A stretch of 64,000 bases of DNA from Actinopolyspora saharensis. GTDB lineage: Bacteria > Actinomycetota > Actinomycetes > Mycobacteriales > Pseudonocardiaceae. Each line of letters starts with the position of its first letter. The first letter of the stretch is position 1. The position numbers and the translations under genes are program-made. Shown here in pieces: positions 25,742 through 35,800 of this stretch. A model generated the notes under the pieces. That model was not told the DNA's origin and ran no database searches. It was given only the letters and a program-made list of their open reading frames with translations. The stretch spans positions 930,001 through 994,000 of the forward strand of contig NZ_FNKO01000002.1 of NCBI RefSeq assembly GCF_900100925.1. The letters run 5' to 3'.

Positions 25742-27235
25742 ATGGGAAGGTACGTGGCCGATCAGGCTTTCCGACCTGGTGATCGGCAGCGATACCGGGA
25801 CAAGATGCAGCGCGGCCTGGACGCGCTGGCCCGGATGCTGGCCGAGGACAACTTCTCCTTTCCCCACCAGCAGATGGGGCTGGAGATGGAGCTGAGCCTG
25901 GTCGACGAGGCGATGAACCCGTCGATGTCCAACGCCGAGGTACTGGAGAAGATCGACAACCCCTCGTTCACCACCGAACTGGGGCAGCACAACATCGAGT
26001 TCAACGTCCCCCCGCGCATGCTCGCGGGCAGGGGGGCGCTCGAGCTGGAGGAGCAACTGCGCGCCTCGCTGGTCGACGCGGACGCGAAGGCGCACGACAA
26101 CGGGGCCAAACTGGTCATGATCGGGACGCTGCCGACCCTGCGCAGCGCGCACTTCGACCCGAGGTGGTTGTCCCGTCCATCGCGCTACGGGTTGCTCAAC
26201 CAGCAGATCTGCGCGGCCCGGGGCGAGGAGATCCTGCTGCACATGGCGGGATCCCCGCTGGGCAGTCACGGTCAGGAGCGGTTGCGTTCGCACGCGGAGT
26301 CGATCCTGCCCACCTCGGCCTGCACCTCGGTCCAGCTGCACCTTCAGGTGTCCCCGGATGAGTTCGCGGCGCACTGGAACGCCGCGCAGTGCCTGGCCGG
26401 AGCGCAGATCGCCGTGGGGGCGAACTCGCCGTTCCTGCTCGGCAAGGCCCTCTGGCAGGAGACGAGGGTTCCGCTGTTCCAGCAGGCCACCGACAGCAGG
26501 CCGGAGGAGCTCAAGAACCAGGGAGTGCGTCCGCGCGTGTGGTTCGGCGAGCGCTGGATCACCTCGATCTTCGACCTGTTCGAGGAGAACGTTCGCTACT
26601 TCCCCGCGCTCATGCCGGAGTCGGAGGAGGAGGACCCGGTGGCCGCCCTGGACGCGGGACGCGCCCCGAACCTCTCGGAGCTGCTGCTGCACAACAGCAC
26701 GGTGTGGCGCTGGAACCGGCCGGTCTACGACCTGGTCGACGGGGTGCCGCACCTGCGGGTGGAGAACAGGGTGTTGCCCTCCGGACCTACCGTGATCGAC
26801 GTGCTCGCCAACGCGGCCTTCTTCTACGGTGCGCAGCGCGCGCTGGCCGAGCAGGACCGCCCGCTGTGGACGAAGATTTCCTTCGCCACCGCGGAGGAGA
26901 ACTTCTACAACGGGGCCCGGCACGGGATGAACGCCCGGCTCTACTGGCCGGGGCTGGGCTGGCTCCCCGCGCACGAGCTGGTGCTCCGCGAACTGCTCCC
27001 CCTGGCCCACGAGGGACTCAGGGCCTGCGGGGTCTCGGACGCCGTGCGCGAACGCCACCTCGGCGTGCTGGAGCAGCGCTGCCGGGCCAGGCAGACGGGT
27101 GCCGACTGGCAGCGGGACACCGTGCTCGCCCTGCAGGAGCACACCGACCGGCAGACCGCCCTGGTCGAGATGCTGCGTCGCTACACCGCGCTGGGCACCG
27201 TGGGCGAACCGGTGCACACCTGGCCGACGGAGTGA
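25742..27235 (+). CDS. Glutamate-cysteine ligase family (GCS2-like) enzyme
   Basis: A 497-residue carboxylate-amine ligase with the GCS2 fold. [14 protein letters not shown] near the N-terminus is the metal/ATP-binding strand, [16 protein letters not shown] a second conserved strand, and [13 protein letters not shown] and GANSPFLLG further active-site parts. It is longer than YbdK-type ligases (about 370 residues) and matches the long actinobacterial form. It probably joins glutamate to an amine or amino acid. Whether the product is gamma-glutamylcysteine is uncertain. It is followed, 170 bp on, by superoxide dismutase, which may hint at an oxidative-stress role. Confidence 0.78.
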   Translation: MGRYVADQAFRPGDRQRYRDKMQRGLDALARMLAEDNFSFPHQQMGLEMELSLVDEAMNPSMSNAEVLEKIDNPSFTTELGQHNIEFNVPPRMLAGRGALELEEQLRASLVDADAKAHDNGAKLVMIGTLPTLRSAHFDPRWLSRPSRYGLLNQQICAARGEEILLHMAGSPLGSHGQERLRSHAESILPTSACTSVQLHLQVSPDEFAAHWNAAQCLAGAQIAVGANSPFLLGKALWQETRVPLFQQATDSRPEELKNQGVRPRVWFGERWITSIFDLFEENVRYFPALMPESEEEDPVAALDAGRAPNLSELLLHNSTVWRWNRPVYDLVDGVPHLRVENRVLPSGPTVIDVLANAAFFYGAQRALAEQDRPLWTKISFATAEENFYNGARHGMNARLYWPGLGWLPAHELVLRELLPLAHEGLRACGVSDAVRERHLGVLEQRCRARQTGADWQRDTVLALQEHTDRQTALVEMLRRYTALGTVGEPVHTWPTE

Positions 27236-27339
27236 TCACGGGTCCCGACGCCGGGGAGAGCCCGGCGTCGGAGAACCCGGCGTCAGGAACCGCCGCACCG
27301 GTTCCGCACATCCGCACCCGCTCCCCGCGCATCGAACAG

Positions 27340-27356
27340 TTGCTAATAGATTGCAA
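27340..27356. promoter_or_regulatory. TTGC-N9-GCAA palindrome, candidate Fur-family (Nur-like) box
   Basis: TTGCTAATAGATTGCAA lies 49 bp before the superoxide dismutase start, in an AT-rich patch where the promoter should be. The spacing resembles boxes bound by Fur-family regulators such as Nur, which controls a superoxide dismutase gene in Streptomyces. No regulator gene is adjacent. The symmetry is seen; the regulator is inferred. Confidence 0.4.
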
Positions 27357-27404
27357 TTGAGACAGACTCGTTGTCGCAACCCATACGCAACAGGGAGAGG
27401 GTTC

Positions 27405-28034
27405 ATGGCTCAGTACGTGCTGCCCGAGTTGGACTACGACTACTCGGCGCTGGAGCCCGCCATCGCAGGGGAGATCAACGAGCTCCACCACAGCAAGCAC
27501 CACGCCACCTACGTCAAGGGCGCCAACGACACGATCGAGAAGATCGCCGAGGCCAGGGACAAGGGGGACTTCTCGTCGATCGTGGGCCTGGAGACCACGC
27601 TGGCGTTCAACCTGGCCGGGCACTCGATGCACCTGGTCTGGTGGAAGGTGCTCAGCCCGGACGGGGGCGACAAGCCGACCGGGGAGCTCGCCGCCGCGAT
27701 CGACCAGGACTTCGGTTCCTTCGACAAGTTCCGCGCCCAGATGGAGGCCGTCTCCACCACCATCCAGGGCAACGGCTGGGGCGTGCTCGCCTGGGACCCC
27801 GTGGGTCAGCGGCTGATCACCCAGCAGCTGCGGGACCACCACTCGAACCTGTCGATCGCCACGACTCCGCTGCTGGTCTTCGACATCTGGGAGCACGCCT
27901 ACTACCTGCAGTACAAGAACGCCAAGGCCGACTACGTCCAGCAGCTCTGGAACGTCGTCAACTGGGACGAGGTGGCGCGCCGCTTCGCCGACGCGCGCGC
28001 AGGCTACAACGGTCTTCGCCTGCCCGAGGCCTGA
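27405..28034 (+). CDS. sodA: Superoxide dismutase (Fe/Mn family)
   Basis: A 209-residue cytoplasmic enzyme that converts superoxide to hydrogen peroxide and oxygen. Metal ligands are visible: the first His of [11 protein letters not shown], the second His of GHSMHLVWW, and Asp and His in [15 protein letters not shown]. Length and the C-terminal [13 protein letters not shown] are standard. ATG follows GGGAGAGG. Whether it uses iron, manganese or either cannot be settled by eye. A strong terminator follows about 120 bp on. Confidence 0.96.
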   Translation: MAQYVLPELDYDYSALEPAIAGEINELHHSKHHATYVKGANDTIEKIAEARDKGDFSSIVGLETTLAFNLAGHSMHLVWWKVLSPDGGDKPTGELAAAIDQDFGSFDKFRAQMEAVSTTIQGNGWGVLAWDPVGQRLITQQLRDHHSNLSIATTPLLVFDIWEHAYYLQYKNAKADYVQQLWNVVNWDEVARRFADARAGYNGLRLPEA

Positions 28035-28467
28035 GCAACGGATCGATCCTGGGGGCTGGGGGGACACGTGACCGCACGGAGCGCTTCCCGCGCACGACCT
28101 CCGGTCACAGCGACCCCGGCAGTGAATGCTCCGACAAGCGGATCTGCCGGTTTCCACGGGGCCTCCCGCCGCGGCGGGAGGCCCCGTTTCTGCTGTTCCG
28201 GGCAAATCCGGACTTTCCGGCCTCCTGGCGCGCCACGTCGCGGTGGTCGAGCCGCCCGAGGCCCCGCCGATCCTCTTCGGACGATCACGACTCCGCTACG
28301 AATTCGCAGCACGGGACACGGCCTCCCCTGAAACGAGTATCTTTCACGGGATGCGGAAGCGATCGCTCGCCGTCCGGTGAACCGTTCCGCCTCCACGGAA
28401 GCTGCTCGGAAAGCGCCCGTGGTCACCACTTCAGCGGAGTCGTTCCGAAAGGAAACCCCCACACCGC
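28035..28467. other. Intergenic region between sodA and the GT39-like gene
   Basis: Some 430 bp with a clear terminator at 28158-28185 and no supportable gene. The last 150 bp must hold the promoter of the glycosyltransferase gene; I see no convincing operator. Confidence 0.5.
28158..28185 (+). terminator. Hairpin terminator after sodA
   Basis: GGGGCCTCCCGCC and its exact complement form a 13-bp stem around GC, followed by GTTTCTGCTGTT, a weak T-run. It lies 124 bp past the sodA stop codon. Confidence 0.85.
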
Positions 28468-29982
28468 ATGAGTAGTACGACGCTGACCGCTCCTGCGGCG
28501 GCGCCGCCCGCCAGCGGCCTCTTCCCGTTCGCGAGGAGGCCGGTGCTCCTCCTCGCGGGTGCCTTCGCGCTGCTGCTGGGAGTGGCCGCGTGGTCGTACG
28601 GCTACTTCGGGGACGAGCTGTACTTCATGGCCGCGGCCGACCACCTGGCGTGGGGGTATGCCGATCAGCAACCCGCCCTGCCCGTGCTGGCCGGTGCTGC
28701 GCAGCTGCTCCTCCCCGAGTCGCCGTTCACCCTGCGCCTGCCCGCCGTGCTGGCCACCGCGGCGGGGGTCCCCCTCTCCGCGCAGATCGCCCGGGAGCTG
28801 GGCGGGGATCGCAGGGCCCAGCTCCTGACGGCGGGAGCTTTCGCACTCAGCCCGCAGATCCTGCTCAACGGCAGGCTGCTCGGGACCATGACCTTCGACC
28901 CCTTGCTGTGGACGCTGCTGACCTGGCTGCTCGTGCGCTGGGTACGGCTGCGGACGGCGGGCAGGACGGACGACCGGCTGCTGCTGTGGGCCGGAGTCGT
29001 CACGGCGGTGGCCATCCAGGTCAAGTTCCTCGTGCTCGGCTTCTGGGCGGCGCTCGGGATCGCGGTGCTGCTCGTCGGACCGCGGGAGCTGCTGGGTCGG
29101 GGCAAGCTCTGGGCCGGCGCGGGCATCGCTGTGCTGACCACGATTCCGACCCTGATCTGGCAGGCCCACCACGGCTGGCCGCAGCTCGGCATGACCGGTG
29201 TGGTCAACGGGGAGAGCCAGCACGACGGAGTGCAACTGCTGGTCAGATGGCTCGTGCTCTCCGGAGGGGTCGGAGTCGCGCTGCTGTGCTACGGCCTGGC
29301 CAGATTGCTGTCCGAGCCGGACTCGCGCCCGTACCGGTTCATCGGCGTGACGTGCTGCGCGCTCGCCGTGATCTTCCTGTTCACCGGAGCGCGCGAGTAC
29401 TACATGGTCGGCCTGTACCCGGTGCTGTTCGCCGCCGGAGCCGTGGGCCTGCAGCACCGCCGCGAACGGGAACGACGCCCGTGGGTCAGTCGGCTGGCCT
29501 GGCCCGCCTACGGGATCTCCGCCGCCGTGTGCCTGACCTCGCTCACCCCCTTCCCCGTGGCCACGCTGCCCGGCACGCTGGCGAACAACACCGGGCGGGA
29601 ATGGCCCGTGATCGCTCGCGACGTCGCCGCCGAGCTGCGTTCCCTGCCGGAAGCGCGAAGACAGCGAACGACCGTGCTGGCCTCCTCCTACTGGACGGCG
29701 GGCGCGCTGCACCACTTCGGCCCCGAGCACGGCCTGCCCGAGGTCCACAGCGGCAGCAGGGGCTACGGCTATTTCGGAAGGCCACCGGAGAGCTCGCAGG
29801 CGACCCTGTACGTGGGTGGCAGCCGGGAGTCCCTGCTTCGCTTCTTCGGCGAGGTGAAGCGGATCGGCACGGCCGGCCCGAACCAGCCGGCGCGGAGCAG
29901 AGCGGTCTGGCTCGCCGAGCAGCGCAAACTGCCCTGGTCCGAGATATGGCCGCGGCTGCGCGGCATGGGCATGTGGGAGTGA
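28468..29982 (+). CDS. GT39/ArnT-like integral membrane glycosyltransferase
   Basis: A 504-residue membrane protein of the GT-C type (PMT_2-like), which uses a polyprenyl-phosphate sugar outside the membrane. The diagnostic acidic pair lies in the first loop: WSYGYFGDELYFMAAADHLA. Next come YADQQPALPVLAG, about ten membrane helices and a soluble C-terminal domain of about 130 residues. The acceptor, lipid, protein or sugar, is unknown. AAAGGAAA lies 15 bases before the ATG. A hairpin terminator follows. Confidence 0.82.
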   Translation: MSSTTLTAPAAAPPASGLFPFARRPVLLLAGAFALLLGVAAWSYGYFGDELYFMAAADHLAWGYADQQPALPVLAGAAQLLLPESPFTLRLPAVLATAAGVPLSAQIARELGGDRRAQLLTAGAFALSPQILLNGRLLGTMTFDPLLWTLLTWLLVRWVRLRTAGRTDDRLLLWAGVVTAVAIQVKFLVLGFWAALGIAVLLVGPRELLGRGKLWAGAGIAVLTTIPTLIWQAHHGWPQLGMTGVVNGESQHDGVQLLVRWLVLSGGVGVALLCYGLARLLSEPDSRPYRFIGVTCCALAVIFLFTGAREYYMVGLYPVLFAAGAVGLQHRRERERRPWVSRLAWPAYGISAAVCLTSLTPFPVATLPGTLANNTGREWPVIARDVAAELRSLPEARRQRTTVLASSYWTAGALHHFGPEHGLPEVHSGSRGYGYFGRPPESSQATLYVGGSRESLLRFFGEVKRIGTAGPNQPARSRAVWLAEQRKLPWSEIWPRLRGMGMWE

Positions 29983-30033
29983 CGACCCACCCGCCGGGGA
30001 GCGGCTCCGCCCGCCGTGCCCACCGAGCCCGAA

Positions 30034-30064
30034 CGGGCCCGCCGAACCGGGTTCGACGGGCCCG
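30034..30064. terminator. Hairpin terminator between convergent genes
   Basis: CGGGCCCG-C-CGAACC pairs with GGTTCG-A-CGGGCCCG, a 14-bp stem with one mismatch. It lies about 50 bp past the glycosyltransferase stop codon, before the end of the convergent MFS gene. Confidence 0.8.
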
Positions 30065-30110
30065 CGGGGTTCCCGAACTGACACCGCTCCCACCACGAAG
30101 CGGACATCAT

Positions 30111-30129
30111 TTAGGTTAGCCTAACCTGG
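30111..30129. promoter_or_regulatory. IdeR/DtxR-type iron box over the stop codon of the MFS gene
   Basis: TTAGGTTAGCCTAACCTGG matches the 19-bp iron-box consensus TTAGGTTAGGCTAACCTAA except at the centre and the last two bases, and contains the perfect palindrome AGGTTAG-C-CTAACCT. It covers the TAG stop codon of the MFS gene (30121-30123) and lies between two convergent 3' ends, so no ordinary promoter is nearby. It may be a chance match, a small terminator hairpin, or a control site for an unseen antisense or small RNA. Confidence 0.5.
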
Positions 30130-31440
30130 ACCAGCGGGCAACCCCGTGCTCCTCCTGGCCAGCACCCCGGCCCCGGCCAGGCTCGCCAGCGCCACGGCGG
30201 CACCTCCGATCAGCAGCGGCGCCCTGCCGTTGAACACCTCGGCCAACCACCCGGACAGCAGCCCACCGAGCGGCCTGCCACCCAGGAACAACATCATGTA
30301 CAGCCCCATGACCCGGCCGCGGACCGCGGGATCGACGGTCAGCTGAACCGTGGAGTTGGCCGCCGTCGTGCACGTCATCACCGCGATTCCCACCGGCACG
30401 AGGGCCAGCGCGAAGGTCCGGTAACCAGGCATCAGCGAGGCCACGGACTCCAGCACGCCGAACGCGGCCGCCCCGCCGAACACCAGGCGCAGCCGAGGAC
30501 GTCCCCCGGCCCGGCGCGCCGCGAGCGAAGCCCCGGTCAACGTGCCCACGGCCAGCGCCGTGATCAGCAGTCCGTACCCGGCGGCGTTCCGGTCGAACAC
30601 GTTGCGCGCGATCACGGCGAAGGCGTTCTCGAAGTTCATCCCGAACGTGCTCACGCAGAAGACCAGCGACAGGATCAAGATCAGTTCGGGGCGCCCCGAG
30701 ACGTAGCGCAGCCCGGCCAGCAGCTGGCCGCGCTTCCCGTCCGGGGCAGCGGCGCGGTGCAGCCGCGCGGTGTCCATCAGCAGCAGTCCGAGCACCACGG
30801 CGCCCGAGCTCAGGCCGTTGATCAGGAAGACGGGACCGGTGCCGACCGCGGTGATCAGCCCGCCCGCCACGGCGGGGCCGACGATCCGGGCCAGGTTGAA
30901 CGTCATCGAGTTCAACGCGACCGCGTTGGACAGCTGGGCCGCACCGACCATCTCCACGACGAAGGACTGCCGCACCGGGGCGTCGAAGGCGGAGAAGCAG
31001 CCGAGCGCCAGCGCGAGCGCGTACACCTGCCACAACTCGACGAGTCCGCCGACGTCGAGCAGCCCGAGCGCCACTCCGCAGAGCCCCATCCCGCTCTGCA
31101 CGAGGATCAGCATCCGCCGCTTGTCGAAGCGGTCGGCGATCACGCCCGCGTAGAGCGTGAACAGCATCGTCGGCAGGAACTGCAGGGCCACGGCCACCCC
31201 GAGGGCGGCGGGCGACCCACCGGAGAGCTCCAGCACGAGCCAGTCCTGGGCGGCGCGCTGCATCCACGTGCCGGTCAGGGACACGACCTGCCCGGAGGCG
31301 TAGTAGCGGTAGTTGCGCTCCCGCAAGGAGCGGAACATCCCTCCACGACCACCGGAGGACGGAGCGTCCGCGGCCGACTCCGCCGCGGACCGCTCGGTCT
31401 GCTCGACTCCCCGCCCCGGCGTGTCCGGCGAAGCGGTCAA
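30121..31440 (-). CDS. MFS exporter (MFS_3/EntS-like)
   Basis: A 439-residue major-facilitator protein with twelve helices. FRSLRERNYRYYASGQVVSL and TGTWMQRAAQDWLVLELSGG at the start and FTLYAGVIADRFDKRRMLIL between helices 2 and 3 are marks of the MFS_3 group, which includes the enterobactin exporter EntS. TTG at 31440 is chosen: AAAGG lies seven bases before it, and a longer start at 31524 would take the protein into a degenerate copy of the dispersed repeat. It lies downstream of a MarR gene on the same strand, a common pump-regulator pair. The iron box at its stop codon is intriguing given the EntS similarity. Confidence 0.85.
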   Translation of the reverse strand: MTASPDTPGRGVEQTERSAAESAADAPSSGGRGGMFRSLRERNYRYYASGQVVSLTGTWMQRAAQDWLVLELSGGSPAALGVAVALQFLPTMLFTLYAGVIADRFDKRRMLILVQSGMGLCGVALGLLDVGGLVELWQVYALALALGCFSAFDAPVRQSFVVEMVGAAQLSNAVALNSMTFNLARIVGPAVAGGLITAVGTGPVFLINGLSSGAVVLGLLLMDTARLHRAAAPDGKRGQLLAGLRYVSGRPELILILSLVFCVSTFGMNFENAFAVIARNVFDRNAAGYGLLITALAVGTLTGASLAARRAGGRPRLRLVFGGAAAFGVLESVASLMPGYRTFALALVPVGIAVMTCTTAANSTVQLTVDPAVRGRVMGLYMMLFLGGRPLGGLLSGWLAEVFNGRAPLLIGGAAVALASLAGAGVLARRSTGLPAGPG

Positions 31441-31503
31441 GAGGGGGCCTTTCCGAAAGCGGTGCGGTCGCTCGTGCTCACCCGCACCGCCCGCGCTCCG
31501 CGG

Positions 31504-31545
31504 GAGGTCCCGCCGAGCGACCACCCGCGCGAACCGAGTCGCCGA
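31504..31545 (+). repeat. Degenerate fragment of the dispersed repeat end module
   Basis: GAGGTCCCGCCGAGCGACCA then CCCGCGCGAACCGAGTCGCC resembles the right-end module of the family (GAGGTTCCGCC...CGACCACC...GCAACCGGCACCGCC). It lies between the MarR and MFS genes, just past the MarR stop codon. Only the end module is recognisable. Confidence 0.4.
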
Positions 31546-31558
31546 CCTCTTCGACCTC

Positions 31559-31990
31559 TCACAGCTGGGCCATCCGGTCGAGAATCCGCGCGGCGTCGGA
31601 GAGGGTCGTGCGCTCCTGCTCGGTCAGCTCGGCCAACCGCAGATCCAACCACTGCTCGCGCACGGACACCTCCTGGTCCATGCGCGCCCTGCCGGAGTCG
31701 GTGAGTTCGACGATCGCCTGCCTGCCGTCGGTGGGATGTTGGCGCCTGCCGACCAGCCCCAGATCCTCCAGCGCCGCGATCACCCTGGTCATGGAGGGCG
31801 GCTGGACGCCCTCCTTCGTGGCCAGTTCCCGGGGTGCCAGCGGACCGTTGCGCCACAGGCAGGCCATCGCCGACATCTGGGACAGCGTGACGTTCGACTC
31901 GGTCTGCGTGCGCAACCGGCGGTTCAAGCGCACGATCGCGACGCGCAACCTGGTCGCCAGCGTGCGCTCACGTTCAGCGGTATCGGACAC
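31559..31990 (-). CDS. MarR-family transcriptional regulator
   Basis: A 143-residue winged-helix regulator. The DNA-binding part is MSAMACLWRNGPLAPRELAT followed by VQPPSMTRVIAALEDLGLVG, with the wing RRQHPTDGRQAIVELT. GTG start at 31990. It is followed on the same strand by the MFS exporter gene and is divergent from a DUF2530 gene, matching the order remembered for Rv0880 and Rv0879c in M. tuberculosis. It probably controls itself and the pump. Confidence 0.9.
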   Translation of the reverse strand: MSDTAERERTLATRLRVAIVRLNRRLRTQTESNVTLSQMSAMACLWRNGPLAPRELATKEGVQPPSMTRVIAALEDLGLVGRRQHPTDGRQAIVELTDSGRARMDQEVSVREQWLDLRLAELTEQERTTLSDAARILDRMAQL

Positions 31991-31993
31991 ATC

Positions 31994-32010
31994 GTTAGCT
32001 TAGCAAAATA
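31994..32010. promoter_or_regulatory. TTAGCTTAGC-containing AT-rich site before marR
   Basis: GTTAGCTTAGCAAAATA lies only a few bases before the MarR start codon and stands out as AT-rich. The tandem TTAGC half-sites could be the MarR autoregulatory operator and promoter -10 region. This is inference from position and composition. Confidence 0.35.
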
Positions 32011-32156
32011 TCGGACATTCCGCCGTGCCGCGCGAAGGAGCTCCCCGCCCGCGGGTAGCCTGAGGACGTCCGCGCGGTACTCGCCGGACGACTGCGCCGA
32101 CGCTACTACCCGCCGGCCCCGCGCCCAAAGCGTCCCCTGAAGGGAGCCACCACCCC

Positions 32157-32459
32157 GTGGCCGAGGACAGCTCGGAACCGCCGAACGGCACACCGTCGAT
32201 GCGCCCGGTCCCATCGCTTCCGCGCAGGCTCGCGGAACCGACCCCCGTGGTCCTGACGGGAACGCTGAGCTGGTTGATCGCCGCCCTGGTGTTCGGAGTG
32301 CTGGGGTGGACCGACGACGGTGTCAGCGTGCACTTCTGGACCTGCGTGGTCGGCACGGTGCTCGGCCTGCTCGGGTACGGCGTCTTCCGCTGGCAGCGCG
32401 CCGCCTCGCGCCGCGGCTCCCGCGGCGCCTGGCGCGGGCTCGCAGGCCTGGACGGTTGA
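32157..32459 (+). CDS. DUF2530 small membrane protein
   Basis: A 100-residue actinobacterial protein with two membrane helices (TLSWLIAALVFGVLGW and VHFWTCVVGTVLGLLGYGVF) separated by a short loop, and a basic end, RWQRAASRRGSRGAWRG. The layout and position next to a divergent MarR gene fit DUF2530. GTG start with AAGGGAG about twelve bases before it. Function unknown. Confidence 0.8.
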   Translation: MAEDSSEPPNGTPSMRPVPSLPRRLAEPTPVVLTGTLSWLIAALVFGVLGWTDDGVSVHFWTCVVGTVLGLLGYGVFRWQRAASRRGSRGAWRGLAGLDG

Positions 32460-32540
32460 CCTCCGCCCTCTCCCCCGCAGTCGCCGGCGTCGGCCCCACG
32501 CAGCTCGACCGACCACGGATCTCGTGCCGTACGAGGGGGA

Positions 32541-32836
32541 CGTCTCGCGCGAAACCGTACGAATCCTGGACCGCTACCCGACCTCAGGCCACTCGCAGCC
32601 GGGCGCCGACCGGGGTTCCGCCAAGCGACCACCCAAGCAACCGGCACCGCCGCGAGGCCTCCACCCCAAAGCAGGCGCTCTGAGCCTGCGCAGTCGGCAC
32701 CGCCGCGGGTTCTCAGTCGAGTGCCCGGCGAGGACGGCCCCGACGTTGTGTAGGCCGCTACCCGATGTCGGGGCACCCGCAGCCGGGCGCCGACTGAGGT
32801 TCCGCCACGCAACCACCCAAGCAACCGGCACCGCCG
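32541..32836 (+). repeat. Dispersed repeat: A-type copy followed by full copy with 87-bp hairpin core
   Basis: Positions 32541-32652 hold an A-type copy starting TCTCGCGCGAAACCGTACGA, the same element as at 17550 but in the opposite orientation. A full copy follows, with the small hairpin GCAGGCGCTCTGAGCCTGC, the core 32711-32797 and the end module GTTCCGCCACGCAACCACC. Core pairings are CTCAGTCG with CGACTGAG, GTGCCCGGC with GCCGGGCGC, and CCCCGAC with GTCGGGG. Compared with the other cores, both sides of the stem have changed together. The element fills the gap between two convergent genes. Confidence 0.88.
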
Positions 32837-32844
32837 ATCCTTCC

Positions 32845-35800
32845 TCACCGAAGGAGGGTGACAGCCGTGGCCTCGGCCAAGAGCCCCGCGAAGGCAAACC
32901 GCAGGTCCCAGCGATCGGTCACCCAGGCCAGCGCACGCGCCAGCCCGTCCGGGCTCCGCTCGCTGTAGACCACCCCGTTGCCGTCGACCCACCAGTGGAC
33001 GTCGTGCTCCCCCTCCGCGGTGCGCACTCGCAGACCGTCCCGCAGCACCACCTGGCCGTAGGGGACCCGCACGCCCAGCAGCTCGCAGGCCGCGGGCACC
33101 CTGGCCACGTCACCCCAGCTCTGCGCGACCCCTTGGCCCAGCACCTCTAGCACTCCCTGCTCGGAGGCCAGCGGCAGGTCCAGCAGCTCGGCGAGCGACT
33201 CGGCGTCGAACTCCTCGGGAGTGCCCCCGGCTACCAGCAGGGCGGGTTCGAAAACACCGATCAACCACGGCTCGTCCAGCACCACCGCGCGGTCGGCGGT
33301 CACCACGGCACCCGTGACGGAGCGGACGGCCTGCGGCGGATCGACCTCGGCCGGGTCGAACCTCTCGCAGGCCACGGCCTCGGCGAGAACGCGGTGCGCG
33401 CGCAGCGCCACCCCCGCCCCCACGGTGCGCTGCGCATCGGCCAGGCGGTGCATCAGGTCCTCCGCGTCGCCCCCGTCGGAGACGTCCAGCTCCGTGCGCA
33501 CCCCGGCGAGCCGCAGCTGCCAGTCCTCCAGCCCCGTGCCCGGAGCCGGGTCGTACAACCCGGCGAGCCACTCGGCTTCCGGGGAGCGCCAGTGCCGGGG
33601 AGGACGTCCGCCCAGCCGGGCGTACCTGGACACCCACCACGAGGTGTAGCCGCCGGGGTCGCGCAGCGCCTCCAGGGTCGTCGGCTCGGAGCAGAGCATT
33701 TCCAGCGCGGTGGGCCAGCGGTCCCCGGCGACCAGGTCCAGGTCCCGCACCCCGACGAAGCGGGCCGGGGGCCACTCCGCACCACGGGCCCGTTCCGCCT
33801 CCTGCCACCACTCGGCGGTGTCGGCCAGCCCCTCGTGCGGCGAGTCGGGTTCCTCCTCGGTCACGACGGCGAAGGAGTCCAGCAGTCCCGCGGAACGCAG
33901 CACCCAGCCGGGCCACCGCTCGGCCGTGGCCGCCTCCAGAACCCCCAGCGGCGCCTCGGCTCCCACCGCACCGGAGTCGAGCACGTCCAGCAACGCCGCC
34001 CCGGGGACCAGCAGTTCGTCGGCCCTGCGGATCTCCCCGTCCGAGTCCCGCAGCGCGAGCGCACCCAGCCAGTCGCGCCCACCCGCGCTTTCGACCAGCG
34101 AGAACACCGCCTCGGCCAGCGGCCCCGGATCGGTGCCGGAGCGCGCGTCCGAAACGCTGTTGTGCACGGCCTCGACCAGGGCGGGCGTGTCCAGCAGCTC
34201 GTCCGCACCGGCGTAACGGGATCCCAGGCGCTCCAGCATCGGGTGCGCCGCTTCCGGTTCGGCCACCCGGAGTCCGGTCACGTCCGCTCGGACCAGGGCC
34301 GCCGCCGACTCGGCCCCGTCCGATCCTCCCGGCAGCAGCACCTCGCGCACACCGGTCGCGGTGCGTCCGTCCGCCAGCGGCACGGGCAGCGCCGCGAACT
34401 CGTCCCGAGCAGCGCGGTCCTGCTGCTCGACGGGCGCCAGCGCGTCGTACAGCCGCCGCCACCACCGCGCCGGGCGTTGCAGCCCGGTGACCGCCCGGAC
34501 CAGCTCGGCCGCACCCATCCGGGCGACGTCGAGCGAGCGCAACGCGCGCCGGTGCGCCTGCCCCGACAGCTCCGCGATCAACAGCCCGGGCACGACATCG
34601 GACAGCAGTTCCACCAGCTCCGGGGAGTGGAAGTCCAGCGCGGTCGCCCGCCGCGGTGTGACGGCCGAGCCGTCGGCCGCGGGCAGCCACTCGACTTCCC
34701 CGAGCTCTTCGAGGATCGTCTCCCGCAGTCGTTCGTCGGTGTCGGACAGCGGGAGTTCGGGAGCGGGCACCAGCGAGATCCGGTCGGCGGGGGCAACGGC
34801 CGTGACCAGCTCGGAGTAGGCACGCGCGGCCCGGTCCAGCACGAGCCCCGTGGCGGGCGAGGACGAGGCCCTCCTCCGGTCCGGTTCCAGCGGGACCCCC
34901 GCGAGCAGCCGGGCGGGCAGGGACAACCGCTCCTCGGTCGGCGTGGGGGCGTGCAGCACGTCGCGGCTCAGCGGCGCGACGTTCCCGTCCGCGTCCAGCT
35001 CGACCGCCCAGCACACCCACCACCCGTCGCGGGCGCGCTGCTCCACGCCGAGCCCGGTCAGCGTCGACTCCGGCCACTCCCCGGAGTCCCACCGGAGCAG
35101 CCAGGTGCGCTCCCCCTCGGGCGAGCGCACCGCCACTCTCCCCGAGTCGAGCTCCGCCCTCGAGTACGAGCGCCGGCCGACGCGGATCTCCTCCAGGGCG
35201 GGAAGCGCCAGCAGCAGGTCGGCGGCCTGCTCGGCCATGGCGTCCAACAGCTCTTCACCGCCGACCTCGGGCAGCAGCGGCAACCGCACTTCGGTGTCGA
35301 AGCCCTCGGGCGGTGCTTCCTCCACCGGCCAGAGCAGCCGGAGCACGGGCACCTCGCCCGTGCGCGCGAGGAGTTCCCGCGCCGCCGCCGAAGTCCCCCC
35401 GTCGGAAGAGGTCAGCTCCTCGATCTCCTCCCTGGTCTCCGCTGCGGAGAAGGCCACGGACCCGGTCGTGGAGACCAACCGCGGGGCATCGGTCACCGCG
35501 AGGACCGCGGCGAATCCCACCCCGAACCTGCCCACGGAGTTCTCGGTTCGCTTGGGGGAGGCGCGCAGCGCGGCCAGCCCGGCCACACCACCCCGGTCCA
35601 GGGGAACTCCCGTGTTGGCCGCCCGCAGCTCCCCGTCCCGCAGGGTCACCACCAGCCGCCCGGTGGTGCCCGCTGCCGTGGCCGCGTCGGCGGCGTTCTG
35701 GGCGAGTTCGACCAGCAGGCGGTTCCGATATCCCCCCAGCCGCAGGTCCTCCTCCGCGTTCGCGTCCTCCCTGAAACGGGTGGGTGAATCGCGCCACGAG

